Shown: positions 43,000 to 55,900, numbered from the stretch's first letter. The stretch is DNA of 64,000 nucleotides from Cryptomeria japonica (GCF_030272615.1 NC_081413.1:443509038-443573037); one strand, 5' to 3'. Numbers and translations: made by a program. The notes: generated by a model from the letters alone, not told the origin.

Positions 43000-44739
43000 T
43001 GGGAACCTTATTATTCCTTCCTAGACTCTTTTGCATGCTTCTCTAATAGCTTTACTATATATGGGAACATCTTTAATATCTTGGAATAAAGGTATTTTAA
43101 CACAAAGATGCTTAAGTTGATTTAGGAAATCAAAGATTGGTTCTGATGCCAGCTTTGGCTGAGCTATAATTTGAGGGAATGAAGGTTCTGGAATCTTAGG
43201 ATCTTGATTTTGTAAGGGAGTATTGGAGTCTATCCATTCCACATCTTTATTTGTTAATTTTGTTATAACTGGAGTAACAGGAGGACGTAATGTTTTTCCT
43301 AACCGAAGGTGTAAATCACTAATATTGACTGCATATGTAGGGTATTGATTGAACTCTGTAGATTAAGCTAGTAGTTGTTATTGTTGTGGCTTATTATTAA
43401 GATTAGGAGTAGCTTGGGCTGGTAATTGGTTGGGCCTTAGTGGTACGTTAGTAGATGCAGGTGGTATAATGGTTGGCTGACTAGCAGGTTGATTCGGTTC
43501 AAGATATACAATGGGCTGATTAGACCATTGCTGGCCTCTCCATGGTTGAGATTGTTGCCAATTTGTGTTTTGTGGCTGCCAATTTCTTGTGCATGGTTGT
43601 CACTAGGCCTGAGGACCAGATCAAGAGTTTGGCTGATAATTCCATGGTTGAGTACCATAGTTGCCAAAATTTGGTGGATATTGGGACTGCCACTAACTAT
43701 TAGGTATATAAGAGTATGGAGCACTAAAAGATAAAGGATCAGGTAGCATACCTTGTCTTGAAATTTGTGGTTGTCATTCGCCTACATAGAATATTTGAAC
43801 TTCATCATCCTCTAGTGGGTAAAATTCTAGTTGATTGGATTTGCTATCAATGCTCGCCAACTTTTTTCATCTATAGTGTTTCTTCTTCTATCTGCAATAA
43901 GGACAAAATTTAGCCAACATTGCCTTTGTTGACTAATGCTTATATTTTTCCTACAAAGTACCTATTTGGGTGGCCATGTTAAAAATATCATGTTGGAAGT
44001 CCTTAAGAAAATTAGTCAGTTATTTTTTTGACACACTAGAGTGGGACATGTTCAATGTATATTGGTATCCTCTTGGATTCTTCAATGTAGCTCTATAATA
44101 GTTTTGATAGACTTTCTATATATCATTCCAGGTTGCTTGAGTAATATATCCACCTACCATGAGATTCAGTGCCTCAATACATTCCTCATTAATTCCCCTT
44201 AAGAAGACCATCTCTTGAGAATCTGCACTAAACTAGATATGCTTTTATTTCTTTAGGCTGAAGAGAAACACTTCTATATAGTCTTCTAGAGATTCCTCAT
44301 TTTTTTTCTGCATGCGAAATATATCATGTCCCCTCATATCACTTCCTCTATATTATTCCTTATATTTGTTAAGGAAATTTTCTTTCATAGTGTCCCAATC
44401 ATCTATATAGTCTTCTTCTAAGGACATAAACCAATGAAGGGTAGAATCCTTCAAACTGGAGGGAAACAACTTAAGTCTATGTAAATCTATGGTATAGTCA
44501 TAATTTCAACATAACACATCAAACTCAAAAATAAAGGTGTATGGATCCTCAGTAATAAGGCCATAAAAATGAGGAAGGGAAGTAGGAGGAATATACTTCG
44601 AATTAGCATTGGCTCTCTTGGCTAGAATAGGAAACTTGAATGTGAGTTCAAGAGGTGGGGGTTGGTTATTATTATTGCCTCCACCAGCTGCACCACCTAC
44701 ACCACCTAAGCTTGACATATTGCGTTGATAGACTACCAA
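43000..44739 (-). pseudogene. Ty3/Gypsy gag
   Basis: Starts MVVYQRNMSSLGGVGGAAGG at 44739, followed by PTSLPHFYGLITEDPYTFIF (ORF 44506-44739), then LKLFPSSLKDSTLHWFMSLE and YRGSDMRGHDIFRMQKK, the retrotransposon gag capsid order. A CPYCR remnant stands near 43890, and a long Gln/Pro/Asn-rich part occupies 43400-43750 (QPWNYQPNS, WRGQQWSNQP). ORF 43021-43242 ends with LCVKIPLFQDIKDVPIYSKA, the usual segment just before the protease. Stops are scattered. It belongs with the pol at 40887-42980. Confidence 0.8.
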
Positions 44740-45059
44740 TGCAACAAAAGGGTTTTCTTCAAAAGGTTGCCCTAGTGGAGGTATAAGATTGTCTAGGTTA
44801 TTATGATCTAGGTCTATAAAATGTTGTGCAAAATGATTAATTTATGGCTCAATATTATGGTCTTCATCTTGATATTTTTCAGGTTGATTGGGGTGAGGAA
44901 GTAATCTCCCAAGGGGATCTCTTCTTCTATGGATGCAGGTATATTGATACTAACATTAGTAATACATAAATGACAAAGGTGAAATAAATTAATCTATCTT
45001 AAGAGGGAAAATACTACTTATAACAATGGTTGTAAAACAAAATCCTATACTCCTATTAA

Positions 45060-45098
45060 ATCTCAGTTTGACACCATCCTAGACAACAGTGCCAAAAA
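45060..45098 (-). other. Gypsy leader / primer-site region
   Basis: Minus strand just after the LTR end reads TTTTTGGCACTGTTGTCTAG then GATGGTGTC. This is a variant of the TTTGGCGCCGTTGCCGGGGATG-type sequence found directly after the 5' LTR in many plant Gypsy elements. It fixes the LTR end at 45099. Confidence 0.7.
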
Positions 45099-46394
45099 TG
45101 TTAGCTCAAAATATTGTGTGTTTAATTTGGTACTTCACTTAAACTTAGGGACAATAATTCCTAATTGAGTAGCTATCAAACCCCACTATTTCAGTTCATT
45201 TATATTATCAACCCATGGGCGTACAACTTGAAATGGGATAGGATAGTCTGTGCACTAAGAGCTTGAAGGAACAATCCTTTCCTAATGTTTAAGCAAATAA
45301 AATGTTGAATAAGACTAAATAAAGAAATAATATACTCCTAGATTATAAAATAGGAAAAGGGCATCAACTTCTACTGCCAAAATATGAACTTATAGAGTCT
45401 ATGGAGAAACAACTATTATGTTCTATCATGGTTGCAAGAATAGATAGTAAATGACAGTTCAGTGGTTGCAGAAGCAAACAACGAGCAGTGTAACATAATA
45501 GATTTAAACATCTTTGAATAACAAAGTTCATAAAAAAATGAATAGAATCCTCACCAAGTGGGCCCCCTTGAGTGAGTTCTCTTAATTAAAAACTATAGTA
45601 TAGATTAACTATAGAGCTTCCATTATCATATCAAACACCATATTCTTCTCTCGAACGAGAAGTCTACTTCTTTATTTCAGAATCATCTTAACATTACAAT
45701 GAAAAATTATACCATAATAGAAACCAACTAAGTAAGGAAACTTGAGGATGATTATATAATACTTATCCTCATAACAGATTCCCAAAATAGTCATTCCAGT
45801 CTTACTATCTAGGAGGAGGCTTTTATTTAGAAAATGAACTCTAAAAAGACTAAGAGAAATAGGACTCTGTCCCGACCTTAAATACCTTATCAATCTTTGC
45901 TAGATTTTCTCTAACATAAACTATGGGCATTAATACAAGACATTAAGAGATCATGACTGGTCTTGTGGTTCTTCAATAGCCTTGAATAGCTAGTGTCAAA
46001 ATTGTAATGATCTTTGACCCTTTCTTGCTTTTTTGGTTAATCCCATCCACATTGCCCTATTGTTGATAATTAACCTTGTTTTATCATACAAGTCTTCTTG
46101 CATAGCTGCATTACCAAGGTTAGTATAATAACATCTATTCACATTCATGATTTATCATTGCAACATATTCATTATCTTCCAAAGATAAGGCTAATATTTA
46201 TATTTGCATTCATAAAGATTTCTCGTATTATCATAACAAAAGGTCTCTAACTAAGGTCAATATGACTAGTATATTGACTCAAAAAGGAAGTTAAAGTATA
46301 TATCATAACATCCTAACAGTAGGCATATAAAGTTCTTAAACATCATAAAATTACTACAAAGAAGATTAGAAACTAAGACTCATCATAACCTATG
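45099..46394 (-). repeat. Probable 5' LTR of the Gypsy element (outer end unresolved)
   Basis: The LTR end (minus strand ...GAGCTAACA) is at 45099, set by the leader next to it. No second LTR copy remains (the 3' half of the element is gone), so the outer boundary cannot be fixed by comparison; the LTR may be shorter than given. No ORF of interest lies inside. Confidence 0.45.
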
Positions 46395-46760
46395 TTTCAG
46401 ACATAGAAATACGCCAATGAACCTAGCAAGCATAAATGGTAAGGGCTCATATAGATCAACCATCTCCTACCATGAGATATTATAACCACAAATATGGTCA
46501 TCATAGAAGATCTGCCAAATTGCATCGGTCCCACCCCAATCAGTCACGTCATACATCACTATGTCACAAACCATTCGAATCCACAAGATCCTATAGACAT
46601 CCTTCGGTGTGATGGTCATCTTGATAGTAGGTAAAGGGAAGGTGTTATGCTCACTATGCCACCTCTCCACCAAAGTCATCAAGAAAACCCTCGTTAATCA
46701 TATAACGAGGCATATCAAGCAATGATGACACTCCACATCTAGCAATAATATTCGAATCTG
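46395..46760 (-). pseudogene. Plant mobile domain (PMD)-like remnant
   Basis: The minus-strand ORF at 46467-46682 contains LVERWHSEHNTFPLP, then EMTITP-like KMTITPKDVYRIL and DWGGTDAIWQIFYDD followed by CGYNISW; after a stop it continues EMVDLYEPLPFML. These are the conserved blocks of the plant mobile domain, found in MAIN/MAIL-type proteins and as an extra gene in some plant Gypsy elements. MPRYMINEGF lies upstream in frame. Given the surroundings it is more likely a retroelement passenger than a host gene. It is fragmentary. Confidence 0.6.
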
Positions 46761-47865
46761 CCTACACCAGATGGGGCATCAATTTCCATATCTTTGTCTA
46801 TCTCTCCAAAGACTGTAGAATGCATAAATCCTCCTATTATCACATCAAATCACAATATCAACATTCAGTTTATCAATCTACGTATCAACCTAATCAGCTC
46901 ATGCGAGATCTCAATCAATCTCGTGGAGTATCTATCATCGACTCTCATCCTTCATGAGGTCATTATCATCTATCATATTGAGCATCAACATCATGGTAAT
47001 CAAAATTGATCAAAAATAAATAAAAAGAGGAGGCATCAAAATCAAGTTTTAATAAATCTAGAGTATATGTGCTAAATTGTGCCATCAAAGTGCTAACCAA
47101 AGGCACTTAAGCACCAAAAAACTGAAAGCCCTACACTAAGCCATGAATACGCTAACATATGACATCAATGCGCTAAAGAACTGGATGGGCTAGGAAATCA
47201 TCTCTATGTGCTAATTAAACTACTCAAAATGCTAAATGATGCAATATGCTAAAAAAAATGTTCAAAATGCCAAAACTATACGCCAATGCATCGAAAGATA
47301 GTATGAACTAAACTATTGACTGTAAGTGCTAACACAATCACTTTATGCATTAATTTAAAACCCTACACGAAAAATGCTAAAACATCTACCCAAAACGCTA
47401 CCAAACTAGCCCTATGTGCCAAACAATCAAAATCCAAGTTAAAAAAAACATAAAAAACATGCAAATTTTTTTTTTTAAAATTAGACAAAAGAGGCTTCTC
47501 GGGGTACATATCGGAGGTCCATATGCTTGAGGTCGCTAGAATTGCCTAACTCACTCAAAGTGATGAGTATGATATGGGATCACCATTTTCTCACTCAGAG
47601 CTCAAGTTTTCAACTCAATATGTGCAAATGAAATCAAATAGGGAAAATTTTTTACTTTTTATCTTATATCTATTTGCATCGATTATTATATCTATCGAGA
47701 GATCAACATACAAAAAATCCTCAAAATTAAAAAGTTTAAAAATATTTTTAAAAAAACAAAATAAATAGTAAAAATTTCAAAAATCATCAAAGATCCTTAA
47801 AATCTGAAAATTTTTACAATTCACCTCTTGAGGGGGCATGCACACATTATCACGTGATTATCAAA
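46761..47865. repeat. Low-complexity region rich in GCTAA words
   Basis: Between about 47041 and 47460 the word GCTAA or GCTAAC recurs a dozen or so times at irregular spacing (for example GTGCTAACC, GCGCTAAAG, ATGCTAAAT). It looks like a decayed minisatellite. Otherwise AT-rich without a gene; GAGGGGGCATGCACACATTA near 47831 lies at the edge of the following LTR-like repeat. Confidence 0.5.
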
Positions 47866-48975
47866 GTCTGGGGAAAGAATTGAAATTTTTATCAACATTA
47901 TCAGTGTTTGGGGCATCAAGTGAAATTTTTCTTTGAACCAATGTGTTACCACACATCGCTTCAAAGAGGGGCAAAATATGTACACAAAAAATTGGTTTGG
48001 AGATAATTGATTAAATATGATGATATTTAATTAATAAGCCTTTTATTTCTCTACTATATAAATGAATTTAATAATTTATTTATATTGTTCATTATTTCTA
48101 ATTTTTCCCACCTTAATTCATTTCTTCTATTTTCCTAATTAAATAGGAGAATGTAATTAATTAATTTATTTAATTATTCATCATCATTAAATTTGAATTT
48201 TTAATTCAAATTTGGATACATCTGTCCTAACCTTTAACCACCTAACCTAACCATGGGTTTAACTAGCCCTATATCTTCCAACTTCCTCATCCTAACCTCT
48301 TGTGGGTTGCCTATCTTCTCTTAAGGACACATGACATTTTTCCCACATGTCCTTCATCTCCTTGCCACTTTCCTTCTTGTTGGCACTTGTTGGAGATTCC
48401 TTCACACTTATCCCTTTAGGGATGACAAGCGTCCTATCTTTCAACCTCCTCTCTAACTTCTTCACTTTTTACCATTGATCTCTCCAAACCAAATCTTCAC
48501 CGTTGAATCCTAACTCCTTAGATTTGGCTTTGGAAAATCTATAAATAGCTCTCTTCTCAGTCATAAGAGGAAACCTTATCTATTTATGGAACTATTAGCA
48601 TCATTAGCAACATTCTCAAAGGCATTCTAATAGCTTTAGCATCATAATTTAACATATCAATAAGATCATTACATTTTGATAATGGCACTCATTGCATTTT
48701 TAGCATAGATATCATGATAATTAAGAATTGCTTATCATCATCTAGATCTTAGATTTTCATCATTTCACTCTTGTTTCTTAGGTAGTCATCTTGCAATCAT
48801 GCAGCTCATAGGTAGATCCTAAACTTGCAAGGTCCTTGAGAAAAGAGAACAATGGGATGATTTGAGGGATTTTTCTAAAAAAATTATATTTTTTACTCTC
48901 TCTCATGTAATGCTTCATTGAATGTTGTGTTTATTTTTTGTTAAATGGATTAATACACAAATTTTTATATAAATT
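47866..48975 (-). repeat. LTR-like repeat, copy 1 of a head-to-tail pair
   Basis: About 1.1 kb that repeats at 48976-50127: shared blocks are CAAAGTCT(G/A)GG, CATTGATC/TGTTATCAGTGT, CCAATGTGTT(A/G)CCACACATC, AAAAATTGGTTTGGAGAT, TAACCATGGGTTTAACTA, GGACACATG(A/G)CATTTTT and AGATCCTAAAC. It contains a TATA-like CTATAAATAGCTC (48539-48551 on the plus strand). This copy lacks the ~45 bases that form the TG end of copy 2. Confidence 0.75.
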
Positions 48976-50127
48976 ATTTCAAAGTCTAGGGCAACAATCA
49001 AGATTTATATCAATGTTATCAGTGTCTGGGACATCAAGGAATTTTTTTCTTTTAACCAATGTGTTGCCACACATCACTTCAAACAGGTGCAAAATGTGTG
49101 CACCAAAAATTGGTTTGGAGATTATTGATTAAATATGAAAATCTTTAATTAATAAGCCTTTTATTCTTATACTACATAAATGAACTGAATAATTTATTTA
49201 TTTAGTTCATTATTTATTATTCCTTCCACCTTAATTCATTTCTTCTATTTTCCTAATTAAAAAGGAAAAAAATTTAATTAATTTGTTTATTTAATTATTC
49301 ATCATCATTAAATTTGAACTTTTTATTCAAATTTGGACACATATGTCCTAACCTTTAACCACCTAACCTAACCATGGGTTTAACTAACCCTATCTCCTCC
49401 AAATTCCTCATTCTAACCACTTGTGTGTTGGTTATCTTCTCTTAAGGACACATGGCATTTTTGCCACATGTCCTTCATCTCCTTACCACTTGCCTTCTTG
49501 TTGGGCACTTTGTTGGAGATTCCTTAACACTTGTCCCTTTAGGGATGAGAAGTGTATCTTTCAATCTCCTCTCTAACTTCCTCATTTTTTACCATTGATT
49601 TCTCTAGACCAAATCTTCTTTGTTGAATCCTAACACATCATCTTTGACTTTGGAAAATCTTTGAATAGCTATCTTCTCAGTCATGTGAGGACCTCTTAGT
49701 TATTTTTAGAAATATTAGCATCATTAGTAGTATTGTCAAAGGCATTCTAATAGCTTTAGCATCATAATTTATCATATCAGTAAGATGATTGCATTTTGAT
49801 AATGGCACTCATTGCATTTTTAGCATAGATATCATGATAATTTAGAATTACACATCCTCGTTTAGATCTTATATTTGCATCATTTCACTCTCATTTTTTA
49901 GGTAGCCATCTTGTGATCATGCAGCTAAGAGCCAGATCCTAAACCCACAAGGTCCTTAAGAATAGAGAACAATGGGAAGATTTGAGGGAGTTTTCTAAAT
50001 TGTTTATTTGTTTTACTCTCTCTCATGTAATATTTCATTGAATGTTGTGTTTAATGTTTGTTAAATGGATTAATACATAATTTTAACACACAAGGGGATT
50101 GTCAAATGTCTAATTTGAGACATTACA
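48976..50127 (-). repeat. LTR-like repeat, copy 2 of a head-to-tail pair
   Basis: The minus strand starts TGTAATGTCTCAAATTAGAC at 50127, the usual start of many plant Gypsy LTRs, and runs to AGACTTTGA near 48976, where copy 1 begins. Copies are joined without internal sequence. Confidence 0.7.
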
Positions 50128-51032
50128 ATTATTCTCCTAATAATTGATTCCTAATTATCATCTTATTATTCATTAAGTACCATTTTCTATAGCAGTAATT
50201 ATTTATCATTACATTTATGAATGCCTCTTACACTATCATATTTATCATTTATTGCATCATCTATCTTTTATTATAGTTATAATTAATTAATCAAATTACA
50301 AGTTATCATTTTATATATTTTATTCATGACTTAAAATATTTAATTATTTGATTAATTAAAAGAGCTAATTATATTTTTTCAATAAATAATTTTTTCTTTT
50401 CTATTTCATCAATTAACTTCATCTTTTAATTAGTAATTTTTATTTTCATTTATCCATTATTAATTTAAATATTTCAAAACTAATCTCTTAAAAGATTGAA
50501 ATTATAATAAATGTTTTATTACTTGAGTTGAATTCAAATTCAATATAGTTAACTCAAGAAGATATATCTAAGGTTTGCTTTGAAAATTGGTACAATATGT
50601 TTGATTTGATTTGAATTTAGAGATTTTAAAATATCATTATATATTATATTAATTTTATAGTTACATTAATATATTGAACTCAAAGTGAGCATGCTATTAG
50701 AATTGATACCTCAACTGTATGGCTCCGAAAGTTCTCGTACGAATCAAAAAGTTCACACACAAAGAGAAAAATAAGATTGTGGAGGCCAAAAGATGATTGA
50801 TCTAGAAAGATCAATCATCCTGATTATGCAAATAATCACAATAACTAAATGGATACAATAATGATACAATTTATCCTTATAAATAACTACAAATGCTAAA
50901 AAATAAAGCAACTCTAAGGATACCCTATGTAAGGATAAAGCTAGATCATCCCATGTGTCCTCATCATATGACTCGAGATACCAAAAGTAACACGATCTAA
51001 GCATGCTTAAGTCCTAGAGTATAATATTACTC

Positions 51033-51066
<34 letters not shown>

Positions 51067-51954
51067 CTACACCTCTTGCCTCTCAAGTGTAAAGGATGGG
51101 TCCCAAAAACTAAAGCCTCATGAGGTTCCCAAGTACAAATGAAAAAACCTGCAACAACCAGAGAAACAAAACATGAGCTTATGAAACTAGAAAGGTGAAA
51201 GATATCCAAACACAAGTTAAGGAAAGTAAAAAGTAAATGCAAATATTTGACTTGTCAACAAAATCTACTAGGGAGATCATATCTGTCCCTACACAATCAT
51301 TAATCAGAGCACGATGAAATGTGTTAGTCATTATTACAGAGGATGATATTGTCCCTACCTTTAATATTATAGGGGATAAATTTTTTAAAATAATCTAAAA
51401 TTGTAGAAATCACATGTTCCATGAGAGAACGCATATTAGTTTGAATCTTGATATTTTGGACATATGAGCTACTGATGTGTTTCCTTCCTTAAAGGTGTTT
51501 TTGAGCACACACTCTACAGTAGGCTCATCATGTTTAGGTGAGACACAAAAATAATATCAACAATGAACCAGTGGGGAATGGCTTGCCTATTCAACATCAT
51601 AATGACATTTCTAGTATCTCCTTTGGTAATCACCTTGGTAACTCTTTTGTCATTTGCTAACTTAATACTATGATGAGTAGCTATCACCTCAGTATAGTTG
51701 GATGATTAGACTACCAAATTTACTACATAGGCAAAGATCATCAACCTTTCTCATCTCTTAGGATGCCATCCCTTCCCATCCTACCAAAGTTCTTTTTAGT
51801 TGGTCATCGAGATTTAACTTGAACCACACAAAAATGGGGGGGGGGGGCATGAATAAAATAAAATACCACATTACTAAATCACATCCATATTCCTAATAAT
51901 TGAATTGACATAATAAACATAATCTAAACTTTATAGTAAATTTTTTTAATAAAA
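50128..51954. other. AT-rich sequence with microsatellite; no gene recognised
   Basis: 50128-50700 is very AT-rich. 50701-51250 is GC-richer and contains (AC)15 at 51035-51064. A G run stands at 51837-51848. ORFs here are short and without recognisable motifs. Confidence 0.5.
51035..51064. repeat. (AC)15 microsatellite
   Basis: Uninterrupted AC dinucleotide repeat, likely length-variable. Confidence 0.95.
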
Positions 51955-52400
51955 ATTCAAGTTTTATCTTTTAATTTGTTTTATTTTCAATTTTTCATTT
52001 TATATTTAATTTTATTTTATTAGCTACACTACTACACTACCATTACATATAAGATGATGAGACATAAATTGAAAAGTAATTAAATGACAGCAATAATTTA
52101 CCGTCAAAATTGAAAAATCATCATATCTCTGGACATAACGACTACACATAACATAGCAAGGCCATAATTAATAAAAATTTAATTTGTTTTATTTTCATTT
52201 GTTTATTTTATATATATTTTAATTTTATTGTCTATACTATTGACGCAACCATTACATATAAGATAAGATAATGAGACATAAATTGAAAAGTAATTAAATG
52301 ATAAAACCATTATTAATTAACCGTCAAAATTGAAGAATCATCCACTCTTTCATATCTATGTGGACACAACCATTACACATAACATAGCAAGGCCTCAAAT
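51955..52400. repeat. Two-copy tandem repeat upstream of ERF-B
   Basis: Units about 51955-52165 and 52166-52400 share CATTACATATAAGAT, GAGACATAAATTGAAAAGTA, ACCGTCAAAATTGAA and ACATAACATAGCAAGGCC. They lie 230-670 bases before ERF-B exon 1, in its likely promoter region. A further ACCGTCAAATTCG follows near 52436. Confidence 0.75.
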
Positions 52401-52627
52401 GTAAGGTGTTAAAACGACCAAATCATCAATTGTTTACCGTCAAATTCGTGGATGGTGGATCCTTGCAAAGACTTGAAGACTCGAGTCTTTCAAGTCGTCC
52501 AAGACTCTAGAGCCCACCCATGAATTCAAAAAGCCGTCTCTGTGCACTGAACCTTAATTAAATACATCACAATACTGCTTAATTCTTTGCTATTATTCTG
52601 ATGCCCTGCCCAGAGCTTCCATTTTAG

Positions 52628-52832
52628 GTGAGTAGAAAAGGCGGCTACAAAATGGCGATACACGAAAATGGATCGGATCAGGGTTCGAATCCAGAGCGGG
52701 TTATTCTCGATGTTAACAATAATAATACCCACTTCTTCTCTACCGTCAAGAGAGAGAGACAGAGACAGAGAGATCTTAAGCACACTTTGACGGCAACGAC
52801 AACACTCGTCTACTTCATCAACACAGAAACTG
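52628..52832 (+). CDS. ERF-B exon 1
   Basis: Open from ATG 52628 (a second in-frame ATG, in good context, lies at 52652 and may be the real start, giving MAIHENGSDQGSNPER). It contains an NNNNTH run and an Arg-rich patch encoded by a GA repeat (52749-52772), and ends LVYFINTET plus one base of a split codon; the GT donor is at 52833. It parallels ERF-A exon 1 in motif order and splice phase. Joined to 61668-62194 it gives an uninterrupted reading of 243 codons (235 from the second Met). There is no domain in this exon. I call it on the strength of the duplicate gene and splice consistency. Confidence 0.6.
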
Positions 52833-53429
52833 GTGATAGCCTGTTTTCTTTTGCATCTCTATTATTATTACAGAGTTTTGTTACTTTCTCTTTCATTTTC
52901 TTAGTGTAATAGAAATAATAATCATTTGCCACAATCCGTGGAATAAATGCATAAATCTATTAGCGATTTGTAATAACAATAGGCAGATGAATATTAAAAA
53001 CGGTACCCTATTCTATAGGATGTTAAAGTATGTAGTAGATAAATTTTAGATCATCCGTTAAAACAGCCAAATTCAGTGACAACAGAGATATATAATTATT
53101 TATTTGATACTAACACCTTATCTTTCTAGTTTTCCCTATTTTACTGGATGTATTTTATTTTCATATATATTTCTAAGAAGCCAACAAATTCTATTTGTAT
53201 GGAGTTAAAAGTTTAATGAGATTGAAAAAAAATTGCTATGTGATTAATTGGAATCTCAATCTCAAAAATAGAATTTTCTATTATTAAGTTTTCAAATTGT
53301 CAGTAAGTGTTTTAAATTTTTTCTTTTAAGAAAGATTCTTTTTATATATCATGTATTTGTCACAAATATGTTATTTCAAATTTTTTGGTCTTTGTGAGAC
53401 TAAACTTTACAAATTAGTTGAATTATTCT
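52833..53429 (+). other. Start of the ERF-B intron
   Basis: Begins GTGATAGCC. AT-rich, no gene. The intron runs to 61667 (acceptor TTATGTGTAG), about 8.8 kb, and holds two retroelements. Confidence 0.55.
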
Positions 53430-55900
53430 CAATATAGATAAGATCGTCCATATATAAAACTATGATAATAATATCACCAAGCGAGTTATTGATATAAAGA
53501 TTGGGATCTAACATTGTTTTTTACAAAAACCTTTCTACAATAGCTATGAGTCAATATTGGAATACCATTTTTCTTAGAATTGTATAATGCCTTATTGAAT
53601 CTGTAAACATTGTGCTTTCTATAAGATATTTCGAATCCTTTAAGTTATGTCACATAAAACTCTTCATCAATGATCTTGACAACCATATGATGAACTATCT
53701 AATATATTGAACTTTTAAAATTGATTTTAGATTGATGATATCTATTTGTACTATGTATGTAAATATTTAAACATAATCTATACATTCTTTTTGAGTGTGT
53801 CCTTTGTCTACTAATTGAACCTTTTGTTTAGTAAACCTTCCATCAAATTTGAACTTAGTCTTGTACATCCACATTATACCAACTACTTCCATATGAAGAG
53901 GTAACTAGACTAGATTCCATATATCATTCTTTTCATTATTTTATGTCTTCGTATATATTTTCTTTAGCTTGTTGAAAGGCCTATGACTCTTTGTTTTCAA
54001 TGATTGGCGTGATCAAGGCACAGTTTATTTTTCTTTATGAAACAAAGTTATGTTTTTATTGAAATTTGAATCTAACATAAGAATTGATGAATGATTCTTT
54101 TTTCCCTCTTTGATATTTTCTTATTTTCACTCTTGACCTTTCAAGTTGTTCTTCCTCATCATGTACATCAATTATAATTTGCTATGTATTATATTTCTTT
54201 TCTTAATATCGCATCTCTACTTATCACTTGTTTCATACTGAATTGATCATAAAGCATGTAGACTTTAATTTTTATTGATATCCATGGAAAATGCATATAA
54301 ATCCTTTATGACCAAACATATACCCTTTTATTTTGGCATACATACATAAGACACACATAAAAACACCATCAAATAGTCAACTTATATCTCAAATCAAAAC
54401 TATCATTATTTTTAAGAAATTTCATTAAATTATTTTCTACGAGTCATATTTAGAATATGTAAAATTGTACATTCTATGTAAAAACTCTTATCCATTTCTT
54501 TAATTTCATCATACTCTTGTGATGTTGACGGTGGTCATATTATTCATTTTAGCAATTTAATTTTGTTATGGAGTGTAGAAAATAGTAAAGTCCGATTCCA
54601 TGAATTTCATAAAAGTGTAAATATTATTTGATTTATATTCACATATATTTTGTAACTGACATGTATCACTCTATTTCTTAACAAACCTCTTAAACTCTGC
54701 AAGTTGTTTAAAGAATATTAAATTTATAGTTGAGAAATATACCACTAATTTTTTGAGTAATCATTAACAAAGATCAAAATGTAAATTTACTTTCCTTGGG
54801 AAAATATTTCCACAAGGCCACACAAATCCATATCCATATGAATTCTCACAATAGATTGTTCAACTATTTCAATTTACCAATTAAAAATCTCTCTATATAT
54901 TATTTGTCAATAATACACTCTTCGTATATTTCTTTTTTATCTTTAATTAAAGATAACCCTTAAACTGCACTCATTTTGTTGATTAAAAATAAACCACTAA
55001 AACTAAGATACCCACATTTTTTATATTTCATTTTACTCTACTTCATTACACTCTTTTTTAATGCTTAGTTTCCATGATTTAAATATAGATGAATAATCCT
55101 ATCAACTATCTATATTCTTGCAAGAACTAAATTTATTTTTAATTTATATCTAATCATGGACTTATCTTCATTAAATGTTACTTTATAATTTTGTTATGAT
55201 ATCTTTTTAATAATAGTATCTATGTCTTTTATTCTCTAAGACTAACTCTCTTAGTATCATTTTTTTCGGTTAATTTTCATCTAAATTGTTGAAATAACTC
55301 TTATTAAATGTCATTTAAGGAAAAACTCACAATCAATGTAAGAAAAACTATTTTCACTTTCATTTTTAAGGAAATAGCTAATGAGTAAACATTGATTATC
55401 TGCAATAAAATATATCATTCTTTTTTTTTCATTTCAAATTGTTTATTGTTAGATTTTAGGTTATAGTAACCAAACTTGTTACAATGAAAATATTCAACAT
55501 TCATTTTTTAATTACTATCTTGCACATTAATTTTATGTCCCTCTTTTCTTTTAAATTAGCAATTCTACTTCTAAAACATTAGCTTCTCTTTGTGGAAGAA
55601 TTGTCAAAAGTCATCTTTAGATTCTTTTTTAGAGTGAGAAGTCATTTATAGATTCACTTTAGCTATGGTCCTTGAAGAATACGTTTCTTTTATTTATTAA
55701 ACTTGTTGTACATTAAAGTTCAACTTTATGTCAAATAAAGTTGAATACAATTTTTATGGTTAATTTTCATCTAAAATACAATCTTTATCTAACTATTCAT
55801 ATATTCTATTTTTGTTGAAATTTCATAAACAGATCAATTATTGATTATTTTTACATTTTCAAGACAATTCTGAACATTTACAATTTATATAGTTAATAAA
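53430..55900 (-). pseudogene. Ancient Copia relic in the ERF-B intron
   Basis: Very degraded, but in order on the minus strand: a zinc-knuckle remnant YFHCNKFGYYN near 55435-55500, integrase hints ILIFVNDYSKK near 54770, EEFYVT and GFEISYRKHNVYRFNKALYN near 53590-53680, and the RT catalytic region IIIIVLYMDDLIYIENN near 53410-53475. The spacing fits gag-INT-RT of Ty1/Copia. AT-rich decay suggests great age. No LTRs were found. The block from 55900 to 56549 has no recognisable content. Confidence 0.65.

Noticed and set aside
47041-47460. CRISPR-like array of short repeats
   Set aside because: The repeated word is only 5-8 bases, spacing is irregular, and the setting is a plant nuclear genome.
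51027-51242. Minus-strand ORF with a VCVCVCV tail
   Set aside because: The tail is the (AC)15 microsatellite translated; the rest has no motif or homologue in the window.
52682-52692. Perfect tRNA B-box (GGTTCGAATCC) in ERF-B exon 1
   Set aside because: No A box at the right distance, no cloverleaf around it, and the bases are explained as coding sequence (QGSNPE).
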